This document shows, one piece after another, positions 5,783-6,198 of a stretch of DNA of 6,198 bases (position 1 is its first letter; each line of letters starts with the position of its first letter). The notes beneath the pieces are model-generated. The model was not told the origin of the DNA. It searched no databases and was given only the letters and a program-made list of their open reading frames with translations. The position numbers were made by a program, and so were the translations under genes. The DNA comes from Candidatus Campbellbacteria bacterium CG22_combo_CG10-13_8_21_14_all_36_13. Lineage in GTDB: Bacteria > Patescibacteriota > Minisyncoccia > Phycocordibacterales > PCTT01. The stretch is from the NCBI GenBank assembly GCA_002771585.1, contig PCTT01000016.1, positions 1 to 6,198 of the forward strand, given 5' to 3'.

Positions 5783-5812
5783 AACAAAAACACCCTAAAG
5801 GGTGTTTTTGTT
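5783..5812. terminator. Bidirectional intrinsic terminator between trxB and tRNA-Glu
   Basis: AACAAAAACACCC (5783-5795) and GGGTGTTTTTGTT (5800-5812) are perfect complements (13 bp) around the loop TAAA. A-rich and T-rich arms give a U-tract on either strand. It lies 15 nt beyond the 3' end of the minus-strand tRNA-Glu, which it probably ends, and backs up the trxB terminator. Confidence 0.9.
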
Positions 5813-5826
5813 AAAAATATATCTTG

Positions 5827-5898
5827 TGACTCCACGGGGAATCGAACCCCGATTACCGGCATGAAAAGCCGATGTCCTAACCGTTAGACGATGGAGCC
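5827..5898 (-). tRNA. tRNA-Glu, anticodon UUC
   Basis: On the minus strand the sequence folds into a 72-nt cloverleaf. The acceptor stem is GGCTCCA with TGGAGTC (one G-U pair), the D arm GTC...GAC contains TAACGGTTAG, the anticodon loop TTTTCAT reads TTC, and the T arm is CGGGG-TTCGATT-CCCCG. The discriminator is A. The following bases are CAAG, so CCA is not encoded and must be added by the CCA-adding enzyme. The gene converges on trxB and shares the 13-bp terminator. Confidence 0.96.
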
Positions 5899-5912
5899 CA
5901 ACTAGTCAAAAG

Positions 5913-5918
5913 TCTATA
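5913..5918 (-). promoter_or_regulatory. Possible -10 element for tRNA-Glu
   Basis: On the minus strand TATAGA ends 14 nt before the first base of tRNA-Glu, a suitable place for a -10 with a short leader. No clear -35 hexamer is found 16-18 nt upstream, only a T-rich run. The same bases contain TATAAT on the plus strand (5915-5920), which has no partner or suitable gene. Confidence 0.35.
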
Positions 5919-5944
5919 ATGTCCATAAAGTTAAAAAATAGGCT

Positions 5945-5987
5945 TCCGACGTGAAAACTATACTATTTTTTTAACTATTAGACAATA
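5945..5987 (-). pseudogene. Possible decayed 5' half of a second tRNA-Glu
   Basis: Read on the plus strand, TCCGACGTGAAAAC (5945-5958) matches tRNA-Glu ACCGGCATGAAAAG (5855-5868) at 10 of 14 bases, covering the anticodon stem and loop with TTC retained. TAACTATTAGACAAT (5972-5986) then matches TAACCGTTAGACGAT (5878-5892) at 12 of 15, covering the D arm. Most differences are transitions, mainly G to A and C to T, as in relaxed decay. The acceptor stem and T arm are not recognisable. The match is short and in AT-rich DNA, so chance cannot be excluded. Confidence 0.4.
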
Positions 5988-5996
5988 TGTGATAAT
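5988..5996 (+). promoter_or_regulatory. Extended -10 promoter for the tRNA-Ser/tRNA-Val unit
   Basis: TG-T-GATAAT (5988-5996) is an extended -10 with five of six hexamer bases. The upstream region at about 5966-5974 is a T-run rather than a good -35. A start near 6003 would give a leader of about 17 nt before tRNA-Ser. Confidence 0.5.
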
Positions 5997-6019
5997 ATTT
6001 CCAATTATCAGACATCTTT

Positions 6020-6106
6020 GGAGAGATGGCTGAGTGGTTGAAGGCATCGCTTTCGAAAAGCGACAAGGGGTTATTCCCTTCGTGGGTTCAAATCCCACTC
6101 TCTCCG
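6020..6106 (+). tRNA. tRNA-Ser, anticodon CGA
   Basis: This is an 87-nt class II tRNA. The acceptor stem is GGAGAGA with TCTCTCC, the anticodon stem TCGCT/AGCGA encloses the loop TTCGAAA (anticodon CGA, reading UCG), the long variable arm AAGGG-GTTATT-CCCTT is typical of serine tRNAs, and the T arm is GTGGG-TTCAAAT-CCCAC. The discriminator is G, as expected for bacterial serine tRNA. The next bases are CAGA, so CCA is not encoded. Confidence 0.97.
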
Positions 6107-6113
6107 CAGATAT

Positions 6114-6185
6114 GGGCTCATAGTTCATTGGTAGAACGCTTCATTGACATTGAAGAGGTAGTAGGTTCGATTCCTACTGGGCCCA
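6114..6185 (+). tRNA. tRNA-Val, anticodon GAC
   Basis: This is a 72-nt cloverleaf. The acceptor stem is GGGCTCA with TGGGCCC (one G-U pair), the D arm is GTTC/GAAC, the anticodon stem CTTCA/TGAAG encloses TTGACAT (anticodon GAC, reading GUC and GUU), and the T arm is GTAGG-TTCGATT-CCTAC. The discriminator is A and the next bases are CATG, so CCA is not encoded. Only 7 nt separate it from tRNA-Ser, so the two are very probably one transcript. The last 13 nt of the window show no further feature. Confidence 0.97.
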
Positions 6186-6198
6186 CATGAAAATATTA

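Noticed and set aside
5656..5814. A 52-codon open frame on the plus strand, ATG to TAA, between trxB and tRNA-Glu
   Set aside because: It runs through the palindromic element and most of the 13-bp terminator hairpin, has no ribosome binding site or promoter of its own, and its translation shows no recognisable domain. Repeat DNA explains it better.
1..6198. Use of UGA as a sense codon (as in Gracilibacteria/Absconditabacteria)
   Set aside because: All six genes are complete under the standard bacterial code, with conserved glycines encoded by GGN and no in-frame UGA interrupting conserved motifs.

Overview
The window is an AT-rich (roughly one-third G+C by eye), gene-dense bacterial segment. 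I read it as Candidate Phyla Radiation (Patescibacteria), most likely a Parcubacteria-type lineage. The reasons are the compact genes, near-total absence of Shine-Dalgarno motifs, a lysine-rich extended bS21, a short YbeY with the wording NRTNGRP / YELSLVF / GYLFIHSLFHLKGYSHG, and an acidic-tailed FtsZ beside a short FtsA. This placement is inference from style, not a database match. Standard bacterial code fits: the six genes end in TAA or TAG and none needs UGA read as an amino acid.

Layout. 23-1895 looks like one transcription unit: a degenerate histidyl-tRNA synthetase-like protein, ribosomal protein bS21 (rpsU), and the endoribonuclease YbeY, whose GTG start overlaps rpsU by 17 nt. A perfect 12-bp inverted repeat lies inside the first codons of ybeY. 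1896-4528 is the division pair ftsA and ftsZ. ftsA has its own extended -10 promoter. The 189-nt gap between the two genes holds hairpins, so ftsZ may be expressed separately. 4529-4698 holds a heptanucleotide TTTAGGR array, a terminator and the best promoter of the window, which drives a thioredoxin reductase-like flavoprotein (4699-5616) whose NAD(P)H-binding motif looks AhpF-like. 5617-5826 is non-coding, with a terminator, a palindromic/direct-repeat element and a 13-bp bidirectional terminator. The end carries tRNA-Glu(UUC) on the minus strand, then tRNA-Ser(CGA) and tRNA-Val(GAC) on the plus strand. A possible decayed half-copy of tRNA-Glu lies between the divergent tRNA units.

Together the genes are housekeeping: translation and rRNA maturation (bS21, YbeY, tRNAs, possibly the HisRS-like protein), the cytokinetic ring (FtsZ tethered by FtsA) and thiol redox balance. 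I see no phage, transposon, CRISPR or defence system. The points most worth checking are the synthetase paralogue that has lost catalytic motifs, the hairpin in the rpsU/ybeY overlap region, the telomere-like heptad array, and the palindromic element after trxB.
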